In this document: positions 17,735 to 27,369 of the stretch, piece after piece
How the letters are laid out: every line of letters starts with the position of its first letter
How positions within the stretch are numbered: the first letter of the stretch is position 1
Assembly (NCBI RefSeq): GCF_900129295.1
Contig: NZ_FQUU01000012.1
Coordinates: forward strand, 62,001-126,000
DNA: 64,000 bases
Reading direction: 5' to 3'
DNA from: Flavisolibacter ginsengisoli DSM 18119
GTDB taxonomy: Bacteria > Bacteroidota > Bacteroidia > Chitinophagales > Chitinophagaceae
Notes under the pieces: generated by a model
The model's database searches: none
What the model was told of the DNA's origin: nothing
The model's input: the letters and a program-made list of their open reading frames with translations, nothing else
Program-made: the position numbers and the translations under genes

Positions 17735-20700
17735 TTAACTAAACAAGTATTCGACGTCTTCACGACTTAATGCTTTCACAAAAGTGGCATCATCAGATAT
17801 AAGCTCTTTGGCGAGTAATCTTTTCTTTTCCTGTAGCTGCATGATCTTGTCTTCAATAGTATCCTTACAGATCATTCGATAAGCAAAGATATTTTTCGTT
17901 TGCCCGATCCGGTGCGTACGGTCAATGGCCTGTTGCTCAACGGCAGGGTTCCACCAGGGATCAACGATATACACGTAATCGGCAGCAGTCAGGTTCAGAC
18001 CAACACCCCCGGCTTTTAACGAGATCAGAAATACCCTTGTTTCCTCGTCATTCTGGAAAGCCTGTATGGCTTTTTCACGGTCAGGTGCCGATGTGCTGCC
18101 ATCAAAATATTCGTATTTCACTCCCTGCTGCTCCAGTTTTTGACGAATAAGTGCCAGCATACCAAGGAATTGGGAAAATATCAATGCCTTGTGGTTGCCT
18201 ATATTCTCCGTGATCTCTCTTGCCAGTTCATCCAGCTTTATGGAGTGGTTCTCAAATTTCTCCTGCTCATTCAGAATAGCAGGTGAGTCGCATATCTGGC
18301 GCAACTTCATCAATCCTTGTAAAATGGTCAGCTGTGATCTTTGTATACCCTGTTCTTCTATTGTGCCCATGATCCTTGCCCTGAACTCATTGCGGTAAGC
18401 ATCATAGATCTTGCGCTGTTCATGCTCCATCTCGCAGAACAATACCGTTTCAGTTTTATCAGGCAGATCCTTAGCTACCTGCTCCTTGGTACGGCGCAGA
18501 ATAAATGGATACAGGATCTTTTTCAAATGCTCCTTCTGTTCTGTTTCCCCAAATTTATCAATGGGAATAGCAAATTCCTGTCGGAAGAATTCCATAGAAC
18601 CCAACATGCCGGGGTTCAGGAAATTCATTTGGGCATATATGTCAAACGTATTATTCTGCAAAGGAGTACCACTCATGCACAAACGATTTTTGGCATGAAG
18701 GAGGGAAGCAGCCTTGGTCACCTTACTGGCAGGGTTCTTTATGGCCTGCGATTCATCAAGGATGACATAGTCCAAAGGAATCTGTGTAAATATTTTGATA
18801 TCACTACGCAATGTGCCATAGGTAGTGATGATGACGTGGTGCTTCTTTAGTTCTTCAATGTTCCTGTTACGTATGGAACCATGGTGAATATAATATTCCA
18901 GCGAAGGAGTAAACTTCTTGATCTCATTTTCCCAGTTGTAGATCAACGTTGTAGGGCAAACAACCAAAGCTCTCAAGTCGCCATCATGCTCTTCATAATA
19001 ATGCTGCAGAAAAGAAAGGGCCTGGACAGTTTTACCCAATCCCATGTCATCAGCCAGTATACCTCCCCAGCTTACTTCGTTCAGGTAGTTCAACCATTGG
19101 TACCCAGCCACCTGGTAAGGACGCAGAATAGGTTGCAGGTTTTGCGGGGCTTCTATTTCTTTTATTTTGTCAAATTCACGGATGCGGCTGTATTTCTCTT
19201 CCAGCTCTATGGTCAGCTCTTCCTCGTTCCTGTTTTCGTACAATTCATCAATAACACTCAGGTGATAGCGGCTAAGCTTCAACTTGTCTGCACGACCTTC
19301 GCCCACCCTGAAAAGTAAGGAGTATTTCTTTAGCCATTCTTCAGGCAATATGCCCAGTGTACCATCATTCAGTTGCACAAATTGCTGCTTATTGGCCAAG
19401 GCTTTCTTTACTTCTGCGACGCTCACCTTCTGATCACCAAAGATGATGTCCACCTTTGCATCAAACCAATCGGTATGGGAGCTGATGTATATATGTGTTT
19501 GGGGCTTGGCAGTATTGAAGCGGAAGTTCTTCAGGCTTTCAAAACCATAAACAGGTGTTTTGGCCTCATTCATGGCATCAACAAAAAGAAAGAACCAGTT
19601 ATTCTTCAATACATCTGACCCTTTCAATGCCAGTGCAGCGCCGTCATCATAAGAAATAAAGTTGGAGTGAAGTGTTTGAAGTTTCTCGAGGAAACGTAAT
19701 TCAGCTTCACGGTTACGATATACTACGATCACCTTATCCTGGTAAGGAATGATCATTTCATACTTGTCCTTTGCTTTTGTATCAAATCCCTTGTAGCTGA
19801 ATATGGGTTGAAACACCAGGTATTCACCTTTCTCGTGCAGGAATAATTTTACTTCAGGTTCCCCATCTTTTATCTCTGATACCAAAGATTTCTCAAAGTC
19901 TACTTTATACTCCTTGGTCAAAGACATAACAAGTTTACTTAGCGTGGAGGGCCATTCCTCTGCCTTTATCTTCATTACTCCATTTGGTAAAAACTTTTCC
20001 GCTGTTTCCACAGCTTCAGCATTGTCCCATATATAGAGCAGGTGATTATACATGAACAGAAGCGCAGACTGCACCTCATTATCCTGCAATCCAAATGGTA
20101 CGGCATCCGGCTTTACATAACACTCTATCTCGAAATTCTTACCATTGGTCGTTACATTGAATTGGGGTAGTATATGCCTGGAACTTAGTTCCACCCTTTC
20201 CAGGTTCGCTGTTTTAAACGTTTTTCCTTTGGCTAAAACATAGGCTGGAACATTACCATTTTCAGAGACCACTTTCTTTAACCTTGGCAACAAATATTCT
20301 GCTATCAGCCCTCTTGTTTCGCCAGGCAATTCATCATCTTCATGGTGAATGATATTTTCCCAAATACCGCTAAAAGGAGAGTTGCGGTTCACATATTTAT
20401 TGATCTCCTGGTCCTGCAGTTTGCGCACCAGTAATAACAGCCCCTTGTCTTCATCGTTGTAGGCATCAATATTCACATACTTGCCCAACTCCAGCTTTTG
20501 AACATTCCCGGTGAAGTTGTTCTCTTCATCCATTTCACCTTCCACAAGGTCTGTGGTGAAAAATGGATAACTATTCTTATTGAAATTAAAAACAACTCCC
20601 AACCTTTTAGTAATCACCTGTTCCCGCACTTCAGGTTCTTTTTCTATTACGGCAGTTATTGTTTCAAACTGAGGTCTTGATGTTGGTAATGGTGCAGCAA

Positions 20701-21487
20701 TCCTTTTTATAGAAGGATCCAAAACACGCAGGTAAGGCTTCCCATCTTTATAGTTGAATTCAAACTTTCCTTTCAGATCATCCTTTAATGTATAGCCATA
20801 AGCCTCCAGTAACTTATTCTTTTCTTTGTCCCAGTTACGAATGGTTTCAAAATATTGCTGACCCTTGGTATAGAGCAGGTGCAGAAAAACAATCACTTTT
20901 GGAAGACCCAGCAAATGTTCCGTGTCCTGGTAATCACTGCTGGTGTCAAAATTGCGTTCTTCATTCTTACGGATAATAACCGAGAAATCCTGACCATCCA
21001 AATTCACTGTGGCCTTAACTGTTTCTTCTTTAGCGCTATCAATAACAGGTTTGTTGTTTTTCAGGTACTCTTCTGCTTCTGAAAGAATTTCCGGTGATGA
21101 TAACAATTGTACCGTTTTCAGATCGATTGTTTTCATTTTCGCAACTGTATGGCGCTGGTCATACATTACATTGTCAGACTCCAGCATTCCTTTATCTATC
21201 ATTTCCTGCAACCTGATCAAAACCGCAGCTTCATGCCTGCATATATCTCCTAAATTATAAGGACATGCACACCGAAGTGATAAAGACCTCGGGTCTTTGT
21301 AATTCGATACATTTACTTTATAAAAGGTCGAGTAATTATCATCTTTCACACGGAAAACCGCAGACCCAAAGAGGGGATCATTTTCCACCAGTTCCACATA
21401 TCCTACAGCATGGATTTTCTTTCCGCGACGAATCACTTCATCACTTCCATGTGTGTATACATATTTTAATAAGTATGGTAAAGCCAA
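17735..21487 (-). CDS. SNF2-family helicase with N-terminal SWIM zinc finger
   Basis: A 1250-residue ATPase. The N-terminus holds a SWIM motif, CxCx7CxH with C73, C75, C83 and H85. A long middle region of about 600 residues is family-specific. The SNF2 ATPase core follows: the Q-motif region LRPYQVAGYQWL, Walker A DDMGLGKT near residue 817, a DESQ Walker B box near 912 and the SGTPLQNN motif III, then a Helicase_C domain (SLKAGGVGLNLTAADYV ... QAIDRTHRIGQTK). Such proteins remodel nucleoprotein or displace RNA polymerase (RapA relatives); the specific role here is unknown. Translation starts at TTG 21487, since no in-frame ATG is near. It is a single gene. Confidence 0.9.
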   Translation of the reverse strand: MALPYLLKYVYTHGSDEVIRRGKKIHAVGYVELVENDPLFGSAVFRVKDDNYSTFYKVNVSNYKDPRSLSLRCACPYNLGDICRHEAAVLIRLQEMIDKGMLESDNVMYDQRHTVAKMKTIDLKTVQLLSSPEILSEAEEYLKNNKPVIDSAKEETVKATVNLDGQDFSVIIRKNEERNFDTSSDYQDTEHLLGLPKVIVFLHLLYTKGQQYFETIRNWDKEKNKLLEAYGYTLKDDLKGKFEFNYKDGKPYLRVLDPSIKRIAAPLPTSRPQFETITAVIEKEPEVREQVITKRLGVVFNFNKNSYPFFTTDLVEGEMDEENNFTGNVQKLELGKYVNIDAYNDEDKGLLLLVRKLQDQEINKYVNRNSPFSGIWENIIHHEDDELPGETRGLIAEYLLPRLKKVVSENGNVPAYVLAKGKTFKTANLERVELSSRHILPQFNVTTNGKNFEIECYVKPDAVPFGLQDNEVQSALLFMYNHLLYIWDNAEAVETAEKFLPNGVMKIKAEEWPSTLSKLVMSLTKEYKVDFEKSLVSEIKDGEPEVKLFLHEKGEYLVFQPIFSYKGFDTKAKDKYEMIIPYQDKVIVVYRNREAELRFLEKLQTLHSNFISYDDGAALALKGSDVLKNNWFFLFVDAMNEAKTPVYGFESLKNFRFNTAKPQTHIYISSHTDWFDAKVDIIFGDQKVSVAEVKKALANKQQFVQLNDGTLGILPEEWLKKYSLLFRVGEGRADKLKLSRYHLSVIDELYENRNEEELTIELEEKYSRIREFDKIKEIEAPQNLQPILRPYQVAGYQWLNYLNEVSWGGILADDMGLGKTVQALSFLQHYYEEHDGDLRALVVCPTTLIYNWENEIKKFTPSLEYYIHHGSIRNRNIEELKKHHVIITTYGTLRSDIKIFTQIPLDYVILDESQAIKNPASKVTKAASLLHAKNRLCMSGTPLQNNTFDIYAQMNFLNPGMLGSMEFFRQEFAIPIDKFGETEQKEHLKKILYPFILRRTKEQVAKDLPDKTETVLFCEMEHEQRKIYDAYRNEFRARIMGTIEEQGIQRSQLTILQGLMKLRQICDSPAILNEQEKFENHSIKLDELAREITENIGNHKALIFSQFLGMLALIRQKLEQQGVKYEYFDGSTSAPDREKAIQAFQNDEETRVFLISLKAGGVGLNLTAADYVYIVDPWWNPAVEQQAIDRTHRIGQTKNIFAYRMICKDTIEDKIMQLQEKKRLLAKELISDDATFVKALSREDVEYLFS

Positions 21488-21531
21488 AGTAATTTCTGAT
21501 TTAGGATTTCAAATCAAAACACTGAGTAAAG

Positions 21532-21678
21532 ATGGGGGTAGAAACAACAATAAAGGATGCCTCCATCACACTCAATAAAGCATTTTCGTTCAGAAAAGGC
21601 CAATTGGCAAAAGTAACGGAATCCTTAGCAGAATACCATAAAGATTTGAATATTTCTCCGTTAAAATTTATACTATAA
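21532..21678 (+). CDS. Possible 48-residue small ORF
   Basis: An ATG at 21532 opens a 48-codon frame ending in TAA at 21678, divergent from the SNF2 helicase. The predicted peptide starts MGVETTIKDASIT, is amphipathic (GQLAKVTESLAEYHKDL) and ends SPLKFIL. The composition looks protein-like, but no homologue is recognised and no clear promoter or terminator flanks it. Confidence 0.35.
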   Translation: MGVETTIKDASITLNKAFSFRKGQLAKVTESLAEYHKDLNISPLKFIL

Positions 21679-21771
21679 AAATGCTGTATTAAGTGCGGAT
21701 AATACCGTTGGGTCTATGTTAAAACCATAAAAATGGAATGTTTTCCACTGTAATCAACAATATGATTATCC

Positions 21772-22500
21772 TTATTGCTGAATTATCAATTTGCCATTAC
21801 TGTATTCAGGCAGAATATTGGCCAGGTCGGGGGTGAGGCAATGGCGGATATCTCTTTCCAACCCAAAATTGGTGAGCCTGTGGTAATGAGAAGCATCGTT
21901 GCTTTTCATAAATTCATACAAGTCATTTTTAGCCATATGGTATAGGTTTTCAGCCATATGCGAAGCATCACAGTTAACATCAAAATGATGTTTTACACGA
22001 GAAACTACAGCTCCTGCCAGTAAACTGTCTTCCATATTCACCCTGTCCTTCCAGGCAGCGCATCCCAGTATTACATTTTTATTCAGTTGCAACAGGTGGT
22101 CACAAACCGCGGAGAGGTTAAGAAAGGACCCTGTAATGATCTCTGTGGCTCCTTTAGCCAGGGCCATATGCAACAACTTGGTACCATTGGTGGTAGTAAG
22201 CACCAATGTTTTACCAGCAATAAATTCCTTAGGATATTCAAAAGAAGAATTACCATATTGAAGGCCTGGCGCTATCTGTCCATCTCTTTCACCAGCTGTG
22301 ATACATGCCAGTTCTTTCCCCAGTTGTATGCAACGTTCAACACTGTCAACAGGAATGATCTCTTTGGCACCGTTGTATAATGCAGTGGCAATGGTGGATG
22401 TGGCCCTTAATACATCAATAACCACAACTACGGTATTACTTACATCATATAGGTGCAATAAAGCAGGGGAGAGGACAGTATATAAAGATGGTTTTTTCAT
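21772..22500 (-). CDS. comB: 2-phosphosulfolactate phosphatase family protein
   Basis: About 242 residues from the preferred ATG at 22500 (the frame is open to 22521). The ComB signature is clear: VVVVIDVLRATSTIATALYNGA near the N-terminus, then GERDG, PGLQYGNSSFEY, TTNGTKLL and the C-terminal DIRHCLTPD. In archaea ComB makes sulfolactate for coenzyme M; bacterial homologues without coenzyme M synthesis probably act on another acid phosphate. The start overlaps the stop of the SRPBCC gene (ATGA), indicating coupled translation and supporting this start. Confidence 0.88.
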   Translation of the reverse strand: MKKPSLYTVLSPALLHLYDVSNTVVVVIDVLRATSTIATALYNGAKEIIPVDSVERCIQLGKELACITAGERDGQIAPGLQYGNSSFEYPKEFIAGKTLVLTTTNGTKLLHMALAKGATEIITGSFLNLSAVCDHLLQLNKNVILGCAAWKDRVNMEDSLLAGAVVSRVKHHFDVNCDASHMAENLYHMAKNDLYEFMKSNDASHYHRLTNFGLERDIRHCLTPDLANILPEYSNGKLIIQQ

Positions 22501-22973
22501 TTTTCCAAGAATTGTTTCCACTGGTTGCTTTCAGCTATTTTTTTGATCATATTATTCCTTTCTGTCAGCAACCTTGTCATGTATTTTTCTAAATAGAGCT
22601 GGCTGAACAATTTACCGATCCAACCCTTTTTTGTTTCAAAACGAAACTGATCTATCATGATCGTTCCATTCTTTGCCGGCTTAAAGTAATGTTCGTGCTT
22701 CATCAGTTTGAAATCGCCTTCTACTTGTTCATCAGCAAAATAATCCGGACGTTTTAATTCAGAGATTTTTACTCTCAATACACGTTCACGAAATAAATGT
22801 TTTGCTTTCCAGGTTACTTCATCATTGAGGCCCATCAAACCTGTCATGGTTCCTTTGACGATCTGTTCCCCGTAGCTTGTCATGGAGTATTTATGAACAT
22901 CCACACTCCTTGCAAGGTCGAACACACGTTCAGGCGGTGCTTCAATAAATATTGTTAAGTGGATAAAGGACAT
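22497..22973 (-). CDS. SRPBCC (START-like) family protein
   Basis: A 158-residue soluble protein. Its start SFIHLTIFIEAPPERVFDLARSVDVH is the classic N-terminal strand-helix of the SRPBCC/polyketide-cyclase-like fold, and the long C-terminal helix (LYLEKYMTRLLTERNNMIKKIAES) completes the helix-grip. The fold binds hydrophobic ligands; ligand and role are not evident. Its TGA overlaps the comB ATG. The pair is 56 bases downstream of gcvT's stop on the opposite reading side of a short spacer. Confidence 0.8.
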   Translation of the reverse strand: MSFIHLTIFIEAPPERVFDLARSVDVHKYSMTSYGEQIVKGTMTGLMGLNDEVTWKAKHLFRERVLRVKISELKRPDYFADEQVEGDFKLMKHEHYFKPAKNGTIMIDQFRFETKKGWIGKLFSQLYLEKYMTRLLTERNNMIKKIAESNQWKQFLEK

Positions 22974-23029
22974 TTCGGTTTTGTTCAGTATGAGGTGATA
23001 GCAGGCTAATGATCATTAGTAGTTACATG

Positions 23030-24115
23030 TTAGCTAAATGGAACTTTTACCACTTTAGCCAGCAACAGCTTATCCCTCACTTTAATGAATATAGTAGTGT
23101 CGATAATGGCAAACATATTACGCACATAACCCATTCCAATAGCCTTGCCAAGGCTGGGAGATTGTGTGCCTGAAGTAACATATCCTATCAGCATACCACT
23201 ATGGTCTTTTATTTCATAACCGTGGCGCGGAATGCCTTTATCGATCATTTCAAAGCCAATGAGTTTCCTTTCTATTCCTTCCTGCTTCTGCTGTTCCAAA
23301 AATTCCTTGCCAGTGAAATCTTTTGAAAACTTAGTGATCCATCCCAGGCCAGCTTCCAGCGGAGATGTAGTGTCATCAATATCATTTCCATACAGGCAAT
23401 AACCCATTTCCAATCGTAAAGTATCTCTTGCTGCCAGGCCTATTGGTTTCAATCCCTGTGGACCGCCCGCTTCAAAAATGGCATTCCAGATCTTGTCTGC
23501 ATTATCACCTTTGTTCTCAAAATAAATTTCCACTCCTCCTGCTCCGGTATATCCTGTAGCACTCACTAACACATTATCCACTCCCGCAAATCGACCTTTT
23601 ACAAACGTGTAGTACTTGAGGTTCATGATATCCATATCTGTCAATGGCTGTAAGATTTTGGTGGCATTAGGACCCTGCACGGCCAGCAGGCAAGTATCAT
23701 CAGAGATATTGTGCATCTCGACCTTGTTCTTGTTTTGCTTTTGTATCCAGTTCCAGTCCTTCTCGATATTACTGGCATTGACTACGATCATATAGACCTT
23801 ATTCTCTTCTATACAATAGATCAACAGGTCATCTACAATGCCGCCTTCTTCGTTGGGAAGACAGCTATACTGTGCCTTGCCAGCAGTTAGCTTTGAAGCA
23901 TCATTGCTGGTAACACGTTGAATCAGGTCCAAAGCATTTTCTCCCTTCAACATAAATTCACCCATATGGCTTACGTCAAACACACCTGCATTCTTACGAA
24001 CCGTTTGATGTTCTTCGTTAATGCTGGTATAACTGATTGGCATATTATAACCTGCAAAAGGAGCCATTTTAGCACCCAGCGCAATGTGTTTGTCTGTAAA
24101 GGGCGTATTCTTCAT
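23030..24115 (-). CDS. gcvT: Glycine cleavage system T protein (aminomethyltransferase)
   Basis: A 361-residue enzyme that transfers the aminomethyl group from lipoylated H protein to tetrahydrofolate, releasing ammonia. The family markers occur in order: [56 protein letters not shown] with the catalytic Asp, [34 protein letters not shown] and [20 protein letters not shown]. The length is normal. Other gcv genes (gcvH, gcvP) are not in the window, as is common in this phylum. Confidence 0.95.
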   Translation of the reverse strand: MKNTPFTDKHIALGAKMAPFAGYNMPISYTSINEEHQTVRKNAGVFDVSHMGEFMLKGENALDLIQRVTSNDASKLTAGKAQYSCLPNEEGGIVDDLLIYCIEENKVYMIVVNASNIEKDWNWIQKQNKNKVEMHNISDDTCLLAVQGPNATKILQPLTDMDIMNLKYYTFVKGRFAGVDNVLVSATGYTGAGGVEIYFENKGDNADKIWNAIFEAGGPQGLKPIGLAARDTLRLEMGYCLYGNDIDDTTSPLEAGLGWITKFSKDFTGKEFLEQQKQEGIERKLIGFEMIDKGIPRHGYEIKDHSGMLIGYVTSGTQSPSLGKAIGMGYVRNMFAIIDTTIFIKVRDKLLLAKVVKVPFS

Positions 24116-24133
24116 GCTTTAAATTTAGGATTG

Positions 24134-24141
24134 CAAAAATA
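24134..24141 (-). promoter_or_regulatory. Candidate -7 element for gcvT
   Basis: The minus strand reads TATTTTTG, matching TAnnTTTG, 18 bases upstream of the gcvT ATG. No clear -33 TTTG was found. Confidence 0.35.
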
Positions 24142-24266
24142 AGTCTGAAGCTTCATTTACCTGTATTTAATAAACAGGTTCATGGGGGCTATAAGGTTAA
24201 ATCTTTTTTATTTCTATTTCCAACTACGGGCAATAATCACCCAACGACGGATTGTATAAATAAAAA

Positions 24267-24288
24267 GGCTCCCAAAGAATTGGGAGCC
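24267..24288 (-). terminator. Rho-independent terminator of the PadR-PspC operon
   Basis: A perfect 9-bp stem GGCTCCCAA / TTGGGAGCC with a 4-base loop. On the minus strand it is followed by TTTTTATTTATAC, 43 bases after the stop of the PspC gene. Confidence 0.88.
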
Positions 24289-24330
24289 GTAAGGTATCCG
24301 CTAGCTGCGGATAACTTCAACCGAATTGAC

Positions 24331-26511
24331 TCAGATCACCAGGGGCACAAAAGGCATAGTAATAAGAGTAAAGGTTTCTTTATCGTCCTTTGCTTTTACT
24401 TTTGTAGTGTTTTGTTCTGTACCGCTGTCCTGTATTTGCTCCAGGCGCTGCCTGTCCTTTTCATTCTGCCTTTCTCTTTCATCTATTTTCATTTTCAGGC
24501 TGTCTGCACTTGTTTTTATATCTCTTACACCTTTTTGATCAAGAATGACTTCCTCTGGTTTTCTTAATTTACCATCGCTGGTCATTATGTAATCCTGGTT
24601 CACATTCCAGTCAAAATAGTCATCATTATCCCAGTCAACACGGTAGCGTGGTCCTCCCCAGTTACGATACTGTACCGATCTTCTAACCACCCAGGGACTG
24701 TAAGCATTCTCAAGCGTTTCATCGAAACGTATCTTTTTACCTACGGGTATCTGAACCTCTACGATCACTCCCTGTCCTCGAAACTTGCTGCTGCTGTTTA
24801 TGGTTAATCCACTTCCGAGGTTAAGGGTGCTGTCTTGTGCGGCAATATTGAATATAGTCTGTGAAGCCCTGTTTTGAACATCTGCCAGGTTTCTGCCAGC
24901 ACTGTATTTATAATATTTAACGTGGTAAGCAGAATCATCACTTTTTTCCAGGCGTATTTTAATGTTGTTATACTTCATGGTATTATCTGAAATATCCCAT
25001 CCTGCATTGTCATCATGTATCCACCATACATTGCCACTGTAGCGAATCTCAGGTTCGTTCACCTTCACCGTGAGCTTGTTCATGGTTGAAGTCACCGGAA
25101 CTTCAATAGCGTTTGTTCTGTCGTAAACCCTCAGGTCCTTGGCAATACTGGCTGCAAAACATACAGCACAAACCCAGCCTATTGTCCATAATCCACCGAA
25201 GGTCCATCCCAGGTACCTGTTACGTGAACGCACTCTTACAACCCTGCGTACCAGCCAGGTCATAAAACCTACAATGGGCACACCAATGAAGAATAAGAGC
25301 GTTCCCCAGGCAAGGGCTTTTTGAATTCCGGATGTCCACAGGAAGTTATTAATTGGCCAGAAAGCCACACCTCCAAATATGATCACCATCAAGCCCACAA
25401 ATAATCCAAGGGTGATGCAACCGGCTATGAATATGAAGAAAGCTTTAAAAAGTACGCCAATGATATGTCCCGCTCCGCGGGCTACAGGCCTTGCTGTCTC
25501 AGCTACTTCACCGGCAAATGTGCGTCCTCTTGTGTTGGCAAAATCAGTTGCTCTTGCGCTAAGTTGTTGCGCTGAAGTTTTTACTTCCTCACCCCAGCTT
25601 TCCATGCGGGTCTTGAAATCGCTCATGCCTTCCTTTACATTCTGACGAATCCTGTTCACGTCCACTTTCTCACCCCTCATCTCCATCTTTTCAAATGGGC
25701 TGTTGGCTTCGGGCAAAACGATCCAGAGGATGATATAGGCCAGGCAGAAAGTGCCTGTGAAAGAACCAATGAACAGGTTAGGAAAGATATCCCTGTGAGA
25801 TATAAAGAATATGGAATTGATCACACCGAATACGATGTTCAATAACAGTGGCGCTGCAAAGATCATACGTATGGCCCAGGCTGGCTTATCAAAATAAGCA
25901 GCCAGTCCACCGGCAACACCAGAGATCACCTTATCATCCGGGTTACGAAATAAGCGTTTGCCTTCATAGGCGTCAAGGTCACGGACCGGTAAAATGATCC
26001 ACAATAAAATGTATATCAGAAACCCAAATCCAAAGCCACCAAATGTGATTACAGCAAACAATAACCTAACAACTGCAGGATCAACATTCATGTAGTTGGC
26101 AATACCTGAACAAACACCACCTAATAATTTATCGCTGGCATCGCGGTACAACCTGCTTTTAGGCTTTTTAACCTGGGCTTGTGCATAGCTGGCTGAAGAT
26201 GAGGTTTGTGCAGAACCTGTAGTACCGGTGCCACCGGTTGCTGCATCTACCTCTTCAAAGTCCTCAATACGTCCCATGGAAGTAATGATCTCCTGTATGT
26301 CACCATCAGTGATGGCGGTTGCGCCCTTCCGGATCTTATCATTCATTAACTCCGCTATACGGCTTTCAATATCATTTATAATTTCATCGCGGCCTTCTTC
26401 ATTAACGAAATAGCGGCGCAAACTTTCTATATATCGTTGCAAACTTTCATACGCAGAATCCTCAATAGGAATCACCCTGCCAGATAAGTTTATGTTGATG
26501 ATCTTTTTCAT
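24331..26511 (-). CDS. Large membrane protein with two PspC domains
   Basis: A 726-residue protein. Residues 1-95 are a soluble charged domain (ESLRRYFVNEEGRDEIINDI ... like the HAAS-type domains found in PadR-linked proteins). Two PspC domains follow: one at about 115-175 (LYRDASDKLLGGVCSGIANY) and one at about 185-270 (LFRNPDDKVISGVAGGLAAY). Three or four more membrane helices (about 350-465) lead into a C-terminal extracytoplasmic domain of about 180 residues and a charged tail. The architecture suggests envelope-stress sensing or response, by analogy with phage-shock PspC; that is inference. Its ATG overlaps the padR stop by one base (TAATG), so both are made from one mRNA. Confidence 0.88.
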   Translation of the reverse strand: MKKIININLSGRVIPIEDSAYESLQRYIESLRRYFVNEEGRDEIINDIESRIAELMNDKIRKGATAITDGDIQEIITSMGRIEDFEEVDAATGGTGTTGSAQTSSSASYAQAQVKKPKSRLYRDASDKLLGGVCSGIANYMNVDPAVVRLLFAVITFGGFGFGFLIYILLWIILPVRDLDAYEGKRLFRNPDDKVISGVAGGLAAYFDKPAWAIRMIFAAPLLLNIVFGVINSIFFISHRDIFPNLFIGSFTGTFCLAYIILWIVLPEANSPFEKMEMRGEKVDVNRIRQNVKEGMSDFKTRMESWGEEVKTSAQQLSARATDFANTRGRTFAGEVAETARPVARGAGHIIGVLFKAFFIFIAGCITLGLFVGLMVIIFGGVAFWPINNFLWTSGIQKALAWGTLLFFIGVPIVGFMTWLVRRVVRVRSRNRYLGWTFGGLWTIGWVCAVCFAASIAKDLRVYDRTNAIEVPVTSTMNKLTVKVNEPEIRYSGNVWWIHDDNAGWDISDNTMKYNNIKIRLEKSDDSAYHVKYYKYSAGRNLADVQNRASQTIFNIAAQDSTLNLGSGLTINSSSKFRGQGVIVEVQIPVGKKIRFDETLENAYSPWVVRRSVQYRNWGGPRYRVDWDNDDYFDWNVNQDYIMTSDGKLRKPEEVILDQKGVRDIKTSADSLKMKIDERERQNEKDRQRLEQIQDSGTEQNTTKVKAKDDKETFTLITMPFVPLVI

Positions 26512-26882
26512 TATATAAAGCTTTGGTTGAAGTTTTCTGAATTGCTGCTGTCTTCTTTTTTGTTGGCGAGTGCATTTACTCCGTTCGATAATTCCTGCCA
26601 GGTCTGCTCCAGTTCTTTGTAAAAGGCCTCACCTTTTTCTGTCAGCAGGAAGTATTTGCGCGGAGGGCCCGAATTGCTTTCTACCCATCGGTAGGTGAGC
26701 ATCTCGGCATTCTTTAAGCGGGTTAATAAGGGATACAAGGTTCCTTCCAGTATATGAAGGTTGGCAGCCTTCATTTCCTCCACTATATCACTGGGGTAGG
26801 CTTCTCCCCGGCGAATAATGGAGAGAATACAGAACTCCAGTATTCCTTTCCGCATCTGGCTTTGTGTATTTTCAATATTCAT
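26511..26882 (-). CDS. PadR-family transcriptional regulator
   Basis: A 123-residue winged-helix repressor. The family core reads QMRKGILEFCILSIIRRGEAYPSDIVEEM ... ILEGTLYPLLTRLKNAEMLTYRW ... GPPRKYFLLTEKGEAFY, followed by a C-terminal dimerisation helix. The frame is open to 26966, but the promoter -7 element lies at 26969-26976, so the ATG at 26882 is the start. PadR-type genes paired with PspC membrane proteins normally repress their own operon, and an operator-like repeat is present upstream (26987-27011). Confidence 0.92.
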   Translation of the reverse strand: MNIENTQSQMRKGILEFCILSIIRRGEAYPSDIVEEMKAANLHILEGTLYPLLTRLKNAEMLTYRWVESNSGPPRKYFLLTEKGEAFYKELEQTWQELSNGVNALANKKEDSSNSENFNQSFI

Positions 26883-26968
26883 GTTTCCTCTCTTTTTGCC
26901 TTGCCTCCGTCCCTGGTCATCCAGGGACGGTAGGTTCAGCGGATATATGTTGAATTTGATTGACAATA

Positions 26969-27000
26969 CAAATCTATGATGTTATTTGGTACTATGCAAA
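26969..27000 (-). promoter_or_regulatory. Promoter of the padR-PspC operon
   Basis: On the minus strand TTTG (27000-26997) is followed by a 20-base spacer and TAGATTTG (26976-26969). Both match the Bacteroidota -33/-7 consensus exactly. Transcription should begin around 26963, about 80 bases before the padR ATG. Confidence 0.75.
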
Positions 27001-27011
27001 CTATAGTACCA
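26987..27011. promoter_or_regulatory. Inverted repeat, probable PadR operator
   Basis: A perfect 9-bp inverted repeat TGGTACTAT-N7-ATAGTACCA whose 7-base centre contains the -33 TTTG of the padR-PspC promoter. Binding here would block RNA polymerase, as expected for autoregulation; PadR itself is the natural candidate ligand (inference). Confidence 0.65.
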
Positions 27012-27369
27012 TATTTTTTATGGTAATTGCTTAAGACATAGAACTATATGGAACTCTTTTAGTTGATTATCAATTAGTTGATGCAAATAGAATTAATTAA
27101 AAAAGTTAAGACTGGCGCTTAACCGGGATAAGTGGTACTGGTAATTTATTTAATGTATTATTTAATCCGCTCCGTCCATTCTTTCTATTAATATCTAATC
27201 GCCAATGAAGCTATAGTTACCCGTTCACATCGCGGTTAAGACGTAGAACCAATGGGGAATGAATGAGAATATATATTATAGCTATGCCTCAGACAGGAGG
27301 TAGCTATTATTGTGATCACCAGTACTTAACTTGAATTTATCAACCTGTGACTTTGGGTGGAATAAACGC
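27012..27369. other. Gene-free interval with an imperfect direct repeat
   Basis: No open frame above about 15 codons is credible here. Two copies of TTAAGACRTAGAAC (27031-27044 and 27236-27249) differ at one base and lie about 205 bases apart. The rest is AT-rich with no other structure seen. Confidence 0.4.

Noticed and set aside
18341-18850. 169-codon plus-strand frame opposite the SNF2 helicase
   Set aside because: The helicase motifs in the minus frame cover the same bases; the plus-strand protein is Phe/Leu/Ile-rich without family features.
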